DNA of 64,000 nucleotides from Cyclobacteriaceae bacterium. Its GTDB lineage: Bacteria; Bacteroidota; Bacteroidia; Cytophagales; Cyclobacteriaceae. Each line of letters begins with the position of its first letter. Position 1 is the first letter of the stretch. The position numbers and the translations under genes are program-made. The notes below the pieces were generated by a model that saw nothing but the letters and a program-made list of their open reading frames with translations, searched no databases and was not told the origin of the DNA. Where the stretch lies: contig JANQEU010000079.1 of the NCBI GenBank assembly GCA_028278225.1, positions 62,001 through 126,000 on the forward strand. Direction: 5' to 3'. Positions 43,748 through 53,106 of the stretch are shown here, piece by piece.

Positions 43748-46432
43748 TCATTCCACAACCGTCAGTATCTCCCGCAACCTGATATCATTTGATGAAGCAC
43801 CTATCATTATTCTGAACGCTCCTGGTTCTATTACCTCTTCCATATCCTCGTTCAACATTAACAACAGTTCCGGATCTATGTCAAACGATAGTTGCCTGGT
43901 TTCTCCTTTTTCCAGATAAACTCGCTGGAACCCTTTCAATTCAAGGACCGGTCTCGCTACTGAGGCAAAAAGATCCTTGATATAAAGCTGGACCACCTCA
44001 TCTCCACCGTATGCGCCTGTGTTGGTTATGCGGAAATTAACTTTTGTATCCTCACCAACCCTTATTTTATTATTATCCAGTGAGATATCATGGTATTCAA
44101 ACTGCGAATAGCTCAGGCCAAATCCAAAAGGAAAAAGGGGCTTACCGGTAAGATTCAGATAATCATCCCCGCGGCCTGTTGGTTTGTGGTTGTAGTATAA
44201 TGGCAACTGCGATTCATGAACAGGAAAAGTGATCGGTAAACGTCCGGCCGGATTGTAATCCCCAAAAAGTATATCTGAAACGGCATTGCCTCCTTCTTCT
44301 CCCGGATACCACACATCAACGACGGCCGGGACATCATTAAGCCATTCACTCATGGTTACCGCACTTCCTCCAACCAGTACAACAATAACGGGCCTGCCGG
44401 CGGATGCTATTTCCTGGATCAACTCTTCCTGGTGCCCCGGGAGTGAAAGAAATGCCCTGTCCCGGAATTCACCTTCTTCAATTCCCGCTACAACAATTGC
44501 GGCATCGCTCTTTCGAACTGCATTAAGCGCTTGTTGTATTTCCCCTTTCCAGTCATTTTTAATGCCAACATCCCAGATCAGTCGAAGTCTGACATTTCCC
44601 ACTGTTTCATAAAACTCAACCCTAAGATCATACACTTTTCTTTTTTCAAAATAATACTGCTGTGTCATTGCCTGGTAAGTTCTCTTCCTCCAGTTGTCGA
44701 TAACCAATTCATCATTGATATACAATCTATAGCCGTCATCACCCTCAAGGCCAATATTGAAATTTCCGGTTTCGGGAGAAACCAGTTTGCCTGACCATCT
44801 TACGGAATAAGAATCGTAGTTGATCTTTTCCTGGTCCGGCGAATACAAGGTCCATCTGAAATTAATAGTAGGATCAATTCTTGTCATAGCCGGTTCCCCC
44901 TGAAGATTGGTATTATTAAAATATTTCCCTTCCAATCCTGGTACTTTATCATCATCGCGGATGAAATACAAGTTCTCTGCGGGTATCGTGACAAAATCAG
45001 TTGACTCCCTGCCACAACCCGGAATGTAGGTTATTTTGCAGGTCTCTCCTACCTTGTTTTTGATGCCCTGCAAAATATTAACCGGGTTATTTCCCGGTCC
45101 CGAGTATCCCCCTAATCTGGCCTCTACGGCATCATTTCCTATAACAGCAATAGATTTTATGGCCTTGCTCAGGGGAAGTGTGTTTTTCTCATTTTTCAGC
45201 AGTACAATGGACTCCTGCGCCGCTTTTCTTGCAAGTTCTCTATGTGCCGCCGTAGCGTTCCACCTGGTCGCTTCATCCGGGTCCACATAGGGGTTTTCAA
45301 ATAATCCCAACTTGAATTTAGCATAAAGCACCCGCCGAACAGCCTCATCAATTGCCGCTTCCCTGATCATCCCTTTTTCAAAAGCTTCAAAGAACAGTGG
45401 GTAATGATCATATGACGTCTGAAACAAAACATCCAGGCCATTCTCAATAGCCTGTTTTGTGGATTCCGGATAGTCTTTCGACGTAAAGTGCAGCACGTTG
45501 GCTCCACCGGTGGCGCCGGCATCGGATATTACGAATCCTTCGAAACCCCACTCATTCTTAAGTTTTTGGTTCAGCAACCAGTTATTAGCTGTGCATTGTC
45601 GCCCGTCCAGGGAGTTGTAAGATGTCATTACCGACCAGGCATTCGCCAATTGAAAGCTGGCTTTAAACGCCGGAAAATAGATTTCCTCCAAAAGTCGTTC
45701 ATTGAAGTGGATAGGGTAGCTGTCCCTGCCTCCGTCTCCCACGTTCGCCACAAAATGTTTTGGAGTAGTAACTACGCCCTGCTTTTCAAACTGTGAAATG
45801 AATGAAAGAGCCATCTGTGTTGTCAAAAATGGATCTTCACCGTAGGTTTCTTCCGTCCTGCCCCACCGAACGTCCCTGGCAATGTTCAATACCGGCGACA
45901 GGATCTGTCTGATCCCTCTGGTACTGACCTCCCTGGCAATGGCATTGGCCACTTCGCTCACCAGGTCCGTATCCCATGTAGCAGCAAGTCCGATTGACTG
46001 TGGAAAAGCCGTAGCTTCCGCCCTTACCAACCCATGCAGCGCTTCATCAAAGGGTATGACAGGGATCCCCAGTCTTGTTTCCTCCACGAAAAATCTTTGA
46101 ATTTCATTGATCAGTTCCGCTGTTTCCTTTGCAGTACCCTCATCCGAGTATTCAAGGAGCTGTTCGGATTCATTGTCTGACCGGGCTTTTGCTTTGACCT
46201 GGAAACCGAATATCCCATGTTTGTATCTTTCTTTTCCATCCGACAGATCTCCCGGGATCATGAATAATTGCCAGAATTTTTCTTCCAGTGTCATCCTGGA
46301 CAGCAGATCTTCTACCCTTTTCTCAATTGGATAATCCTCATTCCTGTAAACAAAACGGTCTTCCTGCTTGCAGGAGTAAATTAATACCAGTGAGATGATC
46401 GCCCACAAATGGATTTTGATGTTGATTTTCAT
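43748..46432 (-). CDS. Glycoside hydrolase family 3 lipoprotein with inserted PA14 domain
   Basis: An 894-residue exported glycosidase from the ATG at 46432; an ATG seven codons upstream is less suited to the signal peptide. The signal ends LIYSC (Cys21), so it is a lipoprotein. The GH3 N-domain has the substrate-binding KHFVAN segment (about 225-230) and the nucleophile Asp304 in FVISDAGA. A PA14 domain is inserted in the C-domain at about 480-620 (LEGKYFNNTNLQGEP and a GDDGYRLYINDELVIDNW segment), as in many beta-glucosidases. A fibronectin III-like domain ends the protein. It is the last gene of the ECF/FecR module on the minus strand. Confidence 0.93.
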   Translation of the reverse strand: MKINIKIHLWAIISLVLIYSCKQEDRFVYRNEDYPIEKRVEDLLSRMTLEEKFWQLFMIPGDLSDGKERYKHGIFGFQVKAKARSDNESEQLLEYSDEGTAKETAELINEIQRFFVEETRLGIPVIPFDEALHGLVRAEATAFPQSIGLAATWDTDLVSEVANAIAREVSTRGIRQILSPVLNIARDVRWGRTEETYGEDPFLTTQMALSFISQFEKQGVVTTPKHFVANVGDGGRDSYPIHFNERLLEEIYFPAFKASFQLANAWSVMTSYNSLDGRQCTANNWLLNQKLKNEWGFEGFVISDAGATGGANVLHFTSKDYPESTKQAIENGLDVLFQTSYDHYPLFFEAFEKGMIREAAIDEAVRRVLYAKFKLGLFENPYVDPDEATRWNATAAHRELARKAAQESIVLLKNEKNTLPLSKAIKSIAVIGNDAVEARLGGYSGPGNNPVNILQGIKNKVGETCKITYIPGCGRESTDFVTIPAENLYFIRDDDKVPGLEGKYFNNTNLQGEPAMTRIDPTINFRWTLYSPDQEKINYDSYSVRWSGKLVSPETGNFNIGLEGDDGYRLYINDELVIDNWRKRTYQAMTQQYYFEKRKVYDLRVEFYETVGNVRLRLIWDVGIKNDWKGEIQQALNAVRKSDAAIVVAGIEEGEFRDRAFLSLPGHQEELIQEIASAGRPVIVVLVGGSAVTMSEWLNDVPAVVDVWYPGEEGGNAVSDILFGDYNPAGRLPITFPVHESQLPLYYNHKPTGRGDDYLNLTGKPLFPFGFGLSYSQFEYHDISLDNNKIRVGEDTKVNFRITNTGAYGGDEVVQLYIKDLFASVARPVLELKGFQRVYLEKGETRQLSFDIDPELLLMLNEDMEEVIEPGAFRIMIGASSNDIRLREILTVVE

Positions 46433-46756
46433 GATTCCCGGGTTATACCGCAATACCTGTTTTTAAATGATAATATCTAAAAATAAGAAGTATCAGGTAA
46501 TTTTAACTTACCTGTCCTGACCTATTCCAGGATTCGAAATTTACCTCATGGGCGATATACTAATAAAATCCGCTTTCGCCGTAAATAACAGGGATTTCAC
46601 ACCGTTTTTGGCTATGTGAAAACAGGAGTTTTAGTCGGCTTATACCGGTATACCTTATCAATGCACTTAGGCAAATTCAAGAGGATCATGAAACCACTCA
46701 AACCTTGTTGTGACATCAAAAACAGGTATGTACAGATGGTTTATGAAGATCAGTGA
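46433..46756. other. Gene-free stretch between FecR and GH3 genes
   Basis: About 320 bp. It contains the perfect 12-bp palindrome TATACCGGTATA (46641-46652), a possible operator for the GH3 gene downstream on the minus strand. No TAnnTTTG element or open frame could be identified with confidence. Confidence 0.4.
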
Positions 46757-47686
46757 TTAGCAGCCAGGCCCGGACAGTGTGATCACCTTACCGGATATCT
46801 CGTAAGTGAATCCAAAAGTCTCCGCCAGTAAATTCGCTATTTGTTCAGGTGACTTCTTTTTATAGGTAGCGGTTAACTTGCAGTTGGCCTGTGCCGGATT
46901 GTCGAACCGAACTTCAAAACCGTACACTTCCGAAACAACTCTTGCAACCTCTTCCAGCTCTTCAGCCCTGAAAGATAAGACGTAATTGGCCCACGCCAGG
47001 TAATTCGCATCGCGATTATTTTGTTTTATCAACCCCCTGGCATTCGGTGTAATCATCCCCTTCTCCCCTGCTTCCAGCTTGATGGCGGTAATACGCCCTT
47101 TGTAGTTTTCAGGATTTTGTGAAAATGTAACTACCCCCGTCTCCACTACGACTTCGGTCGTCTTCTCCTTTTCGGTATCCACAAGGAACGATGTGCCTAA
47201 AACCTCTATTTTCGCTTCATCCGTGTAAATAACAAAGGACCTTTCTTTATTGCCTTTCACCTCAAAGTACGCCTTCCCTGTCATGCTAACGACTCGCGAA
47301 TCATCCGAAAAAGCAAGCTCTGTAACGGTTGCATCCTTATAAAGCGTGACATATGAACCATCCTTTAATTTCACTACCTCGGTCATACCTGACCCAAATC
47401 CAAATTGATATCCGGAATAGTAGTAAAAGGATAAGGAAAGCCCCAGGACTAAAATGACGCTTGCGGCATACCTGAACCAGTTTGTCCTGTAAAATGGAAT
47501 ACCTCCGGAGGTGATCTGATCAGCTTTATAGGGGGATCTGTAATTTTGATTGGAAGTTGCCCATATCATTTTGTACCTGAGAAATTCGCTGGCATTCTTA
47601 TCCGATGCTGATCTCCACTCATGGATCTGCCTACACTCCTCCTCCGACGATTCCTTTGAAAAATATCTTGCCAGTTTTTCTTCCAT
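46757..47686 (-). CDS. FecR-family anti-sigma factor
   Basis: A 309-residue protein from the ATG at 47686 (a TTG precedes it directly). The short N-terminal cytoplasmic part (about 1-70) leads into one membrane helix (about 72-92, FRYAASVILVLGLSLSFYYY). The FecR domain (about 105-200) has VKLKDGSYVTLYKDATVTEL and GKAYFEVKGN. A C-terminal DUF4974 region ends the protein. The gene lies 95 bp after the STN-protein gene and is third in the order sigma, STN protein, FecR, GH3, unlike the sigma-FecR-STN order at 21730-24782. Confidence 0.92.
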   Translation of the reverse strand: MEEKLARYFSKESSEEECRQIHEWRSASDKNASEFLRYKMIWATSNQNYRSPYKADQITSGGIPFYRTNWFRYAASVILVLGLSLSFYYYSGYQFGFGSGMTEVVKLKDGSYVTLYKDATVTELAFSDDSRVVSMTGKAYFEVKGNKERSFVIYTDEAKIEVLGTSFLVDTEKEKTTEVVVETGVVTFSQNPENYKGRITAIKLEAGEKGMITPNARGLIKQNNRDANYLAWANYVLSFRAEELEEVARVVSEVYGFEVRFDNPAQANCKLTATYKKKSPEQIANLLAETFGFTYEISGKVITLSGPGC

Positions 47687-47701
47687 CAATATTTACACAA
47701 T

Positions 47702-47735
47702 CAATTTTACTTCTATAACAATTTTGCTTCTATAA
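47702..47735. repeat. Two 17-bp tandem direct repeats upstream of FecR
   Basis: Units CAATTTTACTTCTATAA (47702-47718) and CAATTTTGCTTCTATAA (47719-47735) differ at one base. They lie 16 bp upstream of the FecR start on the minus strand, where a duplicated protein-binding site could act. Confidence 0.6.
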
Positions 47736-47780
47736 CACCTGTACAAAAATATCCCTTATCTTATAATCTGTGTTTATTTA

Positions 47781-49169
47781 CTAGTAATTTATCGGAAGCA
47801 AGTCCGCAGTCCTTTCAAGTGATAAATATCCATGTGTTATATAATTTAATGGCGTCTTAAAATTCCCGTTTTCGTCTATGATCACGGGATCATTTATTGA
47901 CTCCAGAGCCGATACCTGGTGTTTTTTGTATTTCCGGAGAAAATCCCTCAAAGCACTTGACTGCCCGTATTTTTCGATCAGATCCTCTGTTGACCTGTTT
48001 TCAATATGCCTTTTATCCTTCTCCTTGGTGTAGACGACGAAAGTCGGATTAGATAATCGTAACTCATAGCTGTGCTTCGAAGTTTGTTCTATCAACCTGG
48101 AAACGTTTTCGACCTCCCGGATGGAAGTTTCGGATAAAGAATCTCCTTCCACCCTGAAGATCATGAAGCCTTCTCTCGCTGTAGAATTCGTTATCAGGGA
48201 TAGCAGGAGATGTTTCATTGAACCATTATAAGCATTATCACGTTTCTGTGCCCGGGATTTTTCAGTTCGCTTCGATCCTGCAGGAAGTTCTTTGAATCTT
48301 GCTTTTCCATAAAAAAATACAGTGTCATTGTCATCAATGTATGACTCCAGGTCATAGTAAATCTCATATCCCAGGGCATCATTTTGAATAACAAGGGGTT
48401 CAGAGGCTTTTATGATTATGTGTTCCCCACCCCGGTATTCATTGTAGATCAAAACTTCGGGGTTCAATATTTTGCATTTATTGGCATTTTCGGTGAACCC
48501 TAAAAAATTATCGTAGAACTTCGAAATATACCTCAGATATCTGGTCAGGTATCCAATGGGATCAGCCCTGATGTGAATGCTGTCCAATTCAATAACCGAC
48601 CTCACCATTGAAGTGCTGATCAATCGATCATTTGGTGACCTGGATGTCAGCTTATAAGCTTTCAGTTTGTAGCCAACGTAGCTGAAAACTACCGTGTAGG
48701 TACCCAGCGGAATCCTGTCTATCTTGTAGTATCCGCTGGTGTCGGAAACTGACCCAAGCAGCGTACCATCCAGATAGATATTTACACCCGACAGGGGCAC
48801 TCCTGTCTCTTCATCCAAAACCGTACCCGAGATGGTAAACCATTTCCAGTCATGATATAAGTTTCGCAGGATGATCTGATCCTCATAAAAAGAGTAGATG
48901 ATCCTTGTCCCCGTCAGGATCTCATCCAGAAATCCGGATAGCGTATTCTTTTTATTGTATGTGAACAAACTTCCCTTCGGTAATATGTCGGAGTTATAGG
49001 AAAAATAGTATCCGCACATGTCCGACACCTGATTCAGTATCGAATCGAGGGGCAAATCCCTGAATTTGAAATAAAGGCTATCTGATTTTTGTGAGAAAGC
49101 CGGCGTAGTAAATCCCAGGCACCACACGGCGACCATACACCACAATGTCCGGGATACTTTGTTTCTCAT
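47781..49169 (-). CDS. Barrel-less STN plus carboxypeptidase-regulatory-domain exported protein
   Basis: A 462-residue protein with a signal peptide (about 1-27, ending AFSQ). An STN-like domain (about 30-100, LPLDSILNQVSDMCGYYFSY) precedes a carboxypeptidase-regulatory domain (about 112-195, ISGTVLDEETGVPLSGVNIY). The C-terminal 260 residues are not a TonB plug or barrel. It is a counterpart, by architecture, of the protein at 23187-24782. It starts 2 bp after the sigma gene stop. It may relay a surface signal to the FecR encoded next; this is inferred from the STN domain and the gene order. Confidence 0.8.
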   Translation of the reverse strand: MRNKVSRTLWCMVAVWCLGFTTPAFSQKSDSLYFKFRDLPLDSILNQVSDMCGYYFSYNSDILPKGSLFTYNKKNTLSGFLDEILTGTRIIYSFYEDQIILRNLYHDWKWFTISGTVLDEETGVPLSGVNIYLDGTLLGSVSDTSGYYKIDRIPLGTYTVVFSYVGYKLKAYKLTSRSPNDRLISTSMVRSVIELDSIHIRADPIGYLTRYLRYISKFYDNFLGFTENANKCKILNPEVLIYNEYRGGEHIIIKASEPLVIQNDALGYEIYYDLESYIDDNDTVFFYGKARFKELPAGSKRTEKSRAQKRDNAYNGSMKHLLLSLITNSTAREGFMIFRVEGDSLSETSIREVENVSRLIEQTSKHSYELRLSNPTFVVYTKEKDKRHIENRSTEDLIEKYGQSSALRDFLRKYKKHQVSALESINDPVIIDENGNFKTPLNYITHGYLSLERTADLLPINY

Positions 49170-49171
49170 GT

Positions 49172-49714
49172 TTATGCCAGATCCTTGAGCTTCTCCCTTA
49201 AAACTTTTAGTGCTTTTCCCATTTGTACTTCCACTGTCTTCACCGAAATCTCGAGATGATCTGCAATTTCCTGGTACTTAAGCCCCTCAAACCTGCTCAA
49301 TCTGAATATTTCCCTGCACCTTGGCGGCAGCTTGTCGATCTCCGAAATAATTCTTGAAAACAGGTCATTATCTTCCTCCTCCCGAAAGTCAGGAATTACA
49401 GACTCATCCATATATTGAATGACGTATTGCTTGTACCCGTCTTTCACCTTTTCATGCTTAAGCTTGTTCAAACATGTATTATGAACAGATCTGTATAAAT
49501 AACTTTTAATTGATGAGTCTGGTGCCAAAGAATCACATTTATCCCAAAATTTCACGAAAACTTCCTGGACTATCTCCTCGGATTCTTCTATTGTATCAAG
49601 AAACCGAAAAGCATAAGATACAAGAACTTTAAAAAACTCATTATAGATGAGTTCGAACGCCCTCTTATCTTTGTTGCGCAGACGGTCTACTAATATATTC
49701 TCTGCTTCGGCCAA
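49172..49714 (-). CDS. ECF sigma factor of the GH3 module
   Basis: A 180-residue sigma-70 family protein. Region 2 lies at about residues 22-90 (AFRFLDTIEESEEIVQEVFV). Region 4 lies at about 125-175 (KYQEIADHLEISVKTVEVQM). The start is a TTG at 49714: an in-frame stop lies five codons upstream and no ATG is available. Its start is only 15 bp from the divergent menE start, so the promoters of both genes must lie in or near each other's coding sequence. It probably controls its own STN, FecR and GH3 genes. Confidence 0.9.
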   Translation of the reverse strand: MAEAENILVDRLRNKDKRAFELIYNEFFKVLVSYAFRFLDTIEESEEIVQEVFVKFWDKCDSLAPDSSIKSYLYRSVHNTCLNKLKHEKVKDGYKQYVIQYMDESVIPDFREEEDNDLFSRIISEIDKLPPRCREIFRLSRFEGLKYQEIADHLEISVKTVEVQMGKALKVLREKLKDLA

Positions 49715-49729
49715 ATCAACAGATCGCTA

Positions 49730-50770
49730 ATGATCCTAAACTTAGAAAACAAAAAACTAAAGATTGATTCATTATTAAGGGGTAAATCGGTAGAAAAAAA
49801 ATTATCTGTTGTTGAAAGGGCGACGTTGGAATTCATACATAAGTGGCTTAAAAATAAGGATGAATTTGTCTTTCGCACATCAGGTTCGACCGGAAAGCCC
49901 AAAGAAATACAACTTTCACGAAAATTAATGGAATATAGTGCAAGAGAAACGCTCTCTTTCCTGGAAATAGGCAATGGCGGCAATTCGCTCTTATGCATTT
50001 CTCCGGTTTTCATAGGTGGCGCCATGATGATTGTCAGATCCCTGCTCAATCATATGCAAATGGAAGTTATTACTCCGTCCACAAAAATCGATCCTAAAAT
50101 ATCAGAATTCGATCTTGTCTCCCTTGTACCCATGCAGCTTCAGTGGATTGCAGATAACAATATGAAATTGTTGGATTCTTTTCGATACGTCCTGATCGGT
50201 GGAGCTGGCATTCATCCATCTTTAGAGCACCGGATACTGGAGAGCAAACCGTCAGCAACACTTTACGCCACGTACGGGATGACGGAAACAGCCTCTCATG
50301 TCGCACTGAGAGCGCTTGGCACAAAAGATTACGTTGCCATTGGGGATGTTGCATTCGGTGTGGATGAGGAAGACTGTCTCAAGATGAAAGGCACCATAAC
50401 CAATAACACCTGGCTCAGGACAAACGATATTGCGAACATCGAAAGTTCCCGGAAGTTTGAACTCAGGGGTCGCCGTGATTTTGTCATTAACTCGGGTGGA
50501 ATAAAAGTTTCCCCCGAGTACATCGAAAGATTACTGGCGCCGCACATACGACATCCCTTTGTAGTCAGCTCGGTCCCGGATCAAAAACTTGGTGAAAAAA
50601 TTGTACTCATCTTGGAGGGTGATCCTATTGAATTCAATCTTGACGCTATCGAAATCGAAAGGTATTTAAGACCTAAAGAGATATTCTTCGTACGCAGACT
50701 TTGTTTTCTTGAATCCGGAAAGATTGATAGAAAAGCTAATCGGGACCTGGTCCTGGGAGCAGGTAAATGA
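49730..50770 (+). CDS. menE: o-succinylbenzoate-CoA ligase
   Basis: A 346-residue member of the ANL adenylating superfamily, shorter than the usual 450-550 residues, as is common for MenE of Bacteroidota. The ATP-binding loop FRTSGSTGKPKEI is at about 48-60. YATYGMTETASHVAL (about 183-197) and RRDFVINSGGIKVSPEYIE (about 246-264) follow, and the C-terminal catalytic lysine lies in ESGKIDR. It activates o-succinylbenzoate for ring closure by MenB. No menC or menA gene is in the window. Confidence 0.88.
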   Translation: MILNLENKKLKIDSLLRGKSVEKKLSVVERATLEFIHKWLKNKDEFVFRTSGSTGKPKEIQLSRKLMEYSARETLSFLEIGNGGNSLLCISPVFIGGAMMIVRSLLNHMQMEVITPSTKIDPKISEFDLVSLVPMQLQWIADNNMKLLDSFRYVLIGGAGIHPSLEHRILESKPSATLYATYGMTETASHVALRALGTKDYVAIGDVAFGVDEEDCLKMKGTITNNTWLRTNDIANIESSRKFELRGRRDFVINSGGIKVSPEYIERLLAPHIRHPFVVSSVPDQKLGEKIVLILEGDPIEFNLDAIEIERYLRPKEIFFVRRLCFLESGKIDRKANRDLVLGAGK

Positions 50771-50778
50771 ATAAGGAC

Positions 50779-53085
50779 TTACCTCCCAAATGATACCCCA
50801 AAAAACAATGTCCGCGGAAGTCCCGGTCCATATACATAAGCAGGGTCCCTGTTGATACCGGTATCAAAATCATCCTGATAGGAATTGAAAAGGTTATTCA
50901 TGCCCAAATAAAGCTGCATTTCGGTTTCATTGGAAAGCCTGAAAGTATAGTTGCTTCTCACTCCAAAATCAAAAAATGCCTGAGAACTCTTTAATGTTGC
51001 ACTTTCTTCAGTGAAATGTGGTACCATCATCCTTCCGGTATACTTGCCATTCAAACTCAATTCAAGCTTTGAAGGAGATTGCCAGCTTAAAACCGTAAAT
51101 CCATAGGTTTCAGGAGTCCTGTAGAATTCTTTCTTACCAAATTCTTCTTCAGCCTCTCCATACATGGCGGATTGAATCGTATAGCCGGTCTGCCAGGTGA
51201 TATTAGTTCCCAAAGCTGCGTTTAATTCCAAATTAACACCTTTTACAACCGCACCTGCCTCAGAATTGTGTCGAACATATTCGACGCGGCCATTTTCATC
51301 AGGCACTCCAAACTCACTGATAAAAGCATTTTGCAGGTCTGTATAAAAACCTTCTGCCAAAACCTCAAAATACGTTCTCCCAACTGATGAATGATAATTT
51401 AGCGATCCCGTATACGAATAGGATGTTTCCCGTTTTAAATCCGGCGCATTTTTATGCAAGACTGTACGTGCGCCTGATGATTCAATGTGCAGGTCTTCAT
51501 CAAAAACCTGGGGTGCACGGTATCCATGCGCATAGCTTAATCGTAACTGCAACTGGGAAGTTACGTCATGTAAAACATTAGCCCTGGGAACAAGTACCCA
51601 GTCTCCATTATTTGCCTCACTGCTAATTCCATTGATAATCTCATACCTGTCAGCTCTCAATCCCAATAACAATTTGGTTTTATTGATCTTCAGCTCATTT
51701 TGAATGAAAGAACCTGTAGTGTTGATCTTTTGATCGTTTATTTTACTGTTCGGCTCCTGGTTTATTCCCAATTTCTTATCGGTCAGGTCATTGCCAATAT
51801 TCTCTATTCCAAGTGTCAGAACATTTCCACCAAGAAATTGGTATCCAAATACATATTTTGTACCTAATATGTAGGAAAAGTCCTGAGAAAATCCATATGC
51901 ACCAGGATCCTGTTCAGCTCCGTAATAGGAATCCCTGTCAACAGTCTGACCTGACACATAGATAGAAAAAAGATCAGATGGTTTGTTTCTGAAACACTGA
52001 TCGAATGTTGCGCTGAGGTTTGTGATCTTATGTTCTACCTGTTCTGCGATATCCGCCTCATGGGGTAAAAGGTTGAAATCATTACCCCCCCTTCGGAATT
52101 CGTCGAATCTTAAAAAATCAACTGTAAGCTTATTCCAGGATGTAGGCCGGTAAAATGTTTTAAGACCAATCGTATTGTTTTCGATTGCAGTGATTTCACT
52201 AAAACTGTCACCATTTGCATCAAAATGATCTCTATTTCGGTAATATCCAAAAAGTGCGATCCCGCTTTTGTTATCATCACTCACCACCGTGGCGTTAAAA
52301 CTACTGTTCATGTCCGGTTTTGGTTTGTCATATCCTACACCCTGATATCGGTAGTTTACATCTATTGAAAAAGAATTGTCCGTGGGATCTTTCGTAATGA
52401 GATTAACTACTCCGGCAACAGCATTTCCACTGTATAAAACTGACCCGCCTCCCCTGACAGTCTCCACACGTTCGATCATGTTGGCAGGCAATATTTCCAA
52501 GCCATAAACGGAAGCTAATCCGCTAAAAACCGGTCTGTTATTAATAAGTATCTGTGTATAACCGCCTTCAAGGCCATTTATTCTTGTCTGATTAAAACCA
52601 CAGTTTTCACAGTTGCATTCCGTTCGAAGACCCGGCACAAAATTGAGCCCCTCTGCCAGGTTAACTGATTGGGTAAAAGAAAATGTTTTTGGCTCAAGCG
52701 TATTGACAACTACCGGTGATTCTCTCCTAGATTGGGTTGTCCTGGTTGCAGTAACTACTATATTTTCGAGGTTAATCGGGTCCGGTTCCAAAATAAATTT
52801 TACCTCAACCGTTTGGTCCTTATTAAATGTTACACGCCTTTCCTTTGGCTTGAGTCCCGCCGCCCTGGCAGTTATGGTGTAGGTCCCTTCAGGCAGGTTA
52901 TTAAACATATAATGGCCCGTGTGGTCTGTAACTGTCCCAATAGTGGTTCCTTTTATTTGTACTGTGGCAAATGGAACGTGTTCGCCTTCCGACTGTACAT
53001 CACCAACCAGCATTGCATCTGTTAGCTGAGCATGGGAAATATTAAACAGGAATAACAGGGAGTAAGAAATGAGTATACGGACCAT
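50779..53085 (-). CDS. TonB-dependent outer-membrane receptor with Cys-rich plug segment
   Basis: A 768-residue receptor. The signal peptide (about 1-19) is followed by a carboxypeptidase-regulatory domain (about 24-105, VGDVQSEGEHVPFATVQIKG) and the plug. The plug contains ECNCENCGFNQTRINGLEGG (155-174), a CxCxxC cluster in a very conserved stretch, then RVETVRGGGSVLYSGNAVAG. The barrel ends LFFGVSFGR. Its closest general type is the CirA/FepA/BtuB class. It is preceded by the same 26-bp palindrome as the receptor at 15673, so both probably answer to the same metal-sensing regulator. The ligand is not known. Confidence 0.92.
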   Translation of the reverse strand: MVRILISYSLLFLFNISHAQLTDAMLVGDVQSEGEHVPFATVQIKGTTIGTVTDHTGHYMFNNLPEGTYTITARAAGLKPKERRVTFNKDQTVEVKFILEPDPINLENIVVTATRTTQSRRESPVVVNTLEPKTFSFTQSVNLAEGLNFVPGLRTECNCENCGFNQTRINGLEGGYTQILINNRPVFSGLASVYGLEILPANMIERVETVRGGGSVLYSGNAVAGVVNLITKDPTDNSFSIDVNYRYQGVGYDKPKPDMNSSFNATVVSDDNKSGIALFGYYRNRDHFDANGDSFSEITAIENNTIGLKTFYRPTSWNKLTVDFLRFDEFRRGGNDFNLLPHEADIAEQVEHKITNLSATFDQCFRNKPSDLFSIYVSGQTVDRDSYYGAEQDPGAYGFSQDFSYILGTKYVFGYQFLGGNVLTLGIENIGNDLTDKKLGINQEPNSKINDQKINTTGSFIQNELKINKTKLLLGLRADRYEIINGISSEANNGDWVLVPRANVLHDVTSQLQLRLSYAHGYRAPQVFDEDLHIESSGARTVLHKNAPDLKRETSYSYTGSLNYHSSVGRTYFEVLAEGFYTDLQNAFISEFGVPDENGRVEYVRHNSEAGAVVKGVNLELNAALGTNITWQTGYTIQSAMYGEAEEEFGKKEFYRTPETYGFTVLSWQSPSKLELSLNGKYTGRMMVPHFTEESATLKSSQAFFDFGVRSNYTFRLSNETEMQLYLGMNNLFNSYQDDFDTGINRDPAYVYGPGLPRTLFFGVSFGR

Positions 53086-53106
53086 TGGTTTTTTTCGTAA
53101 ACCTCA

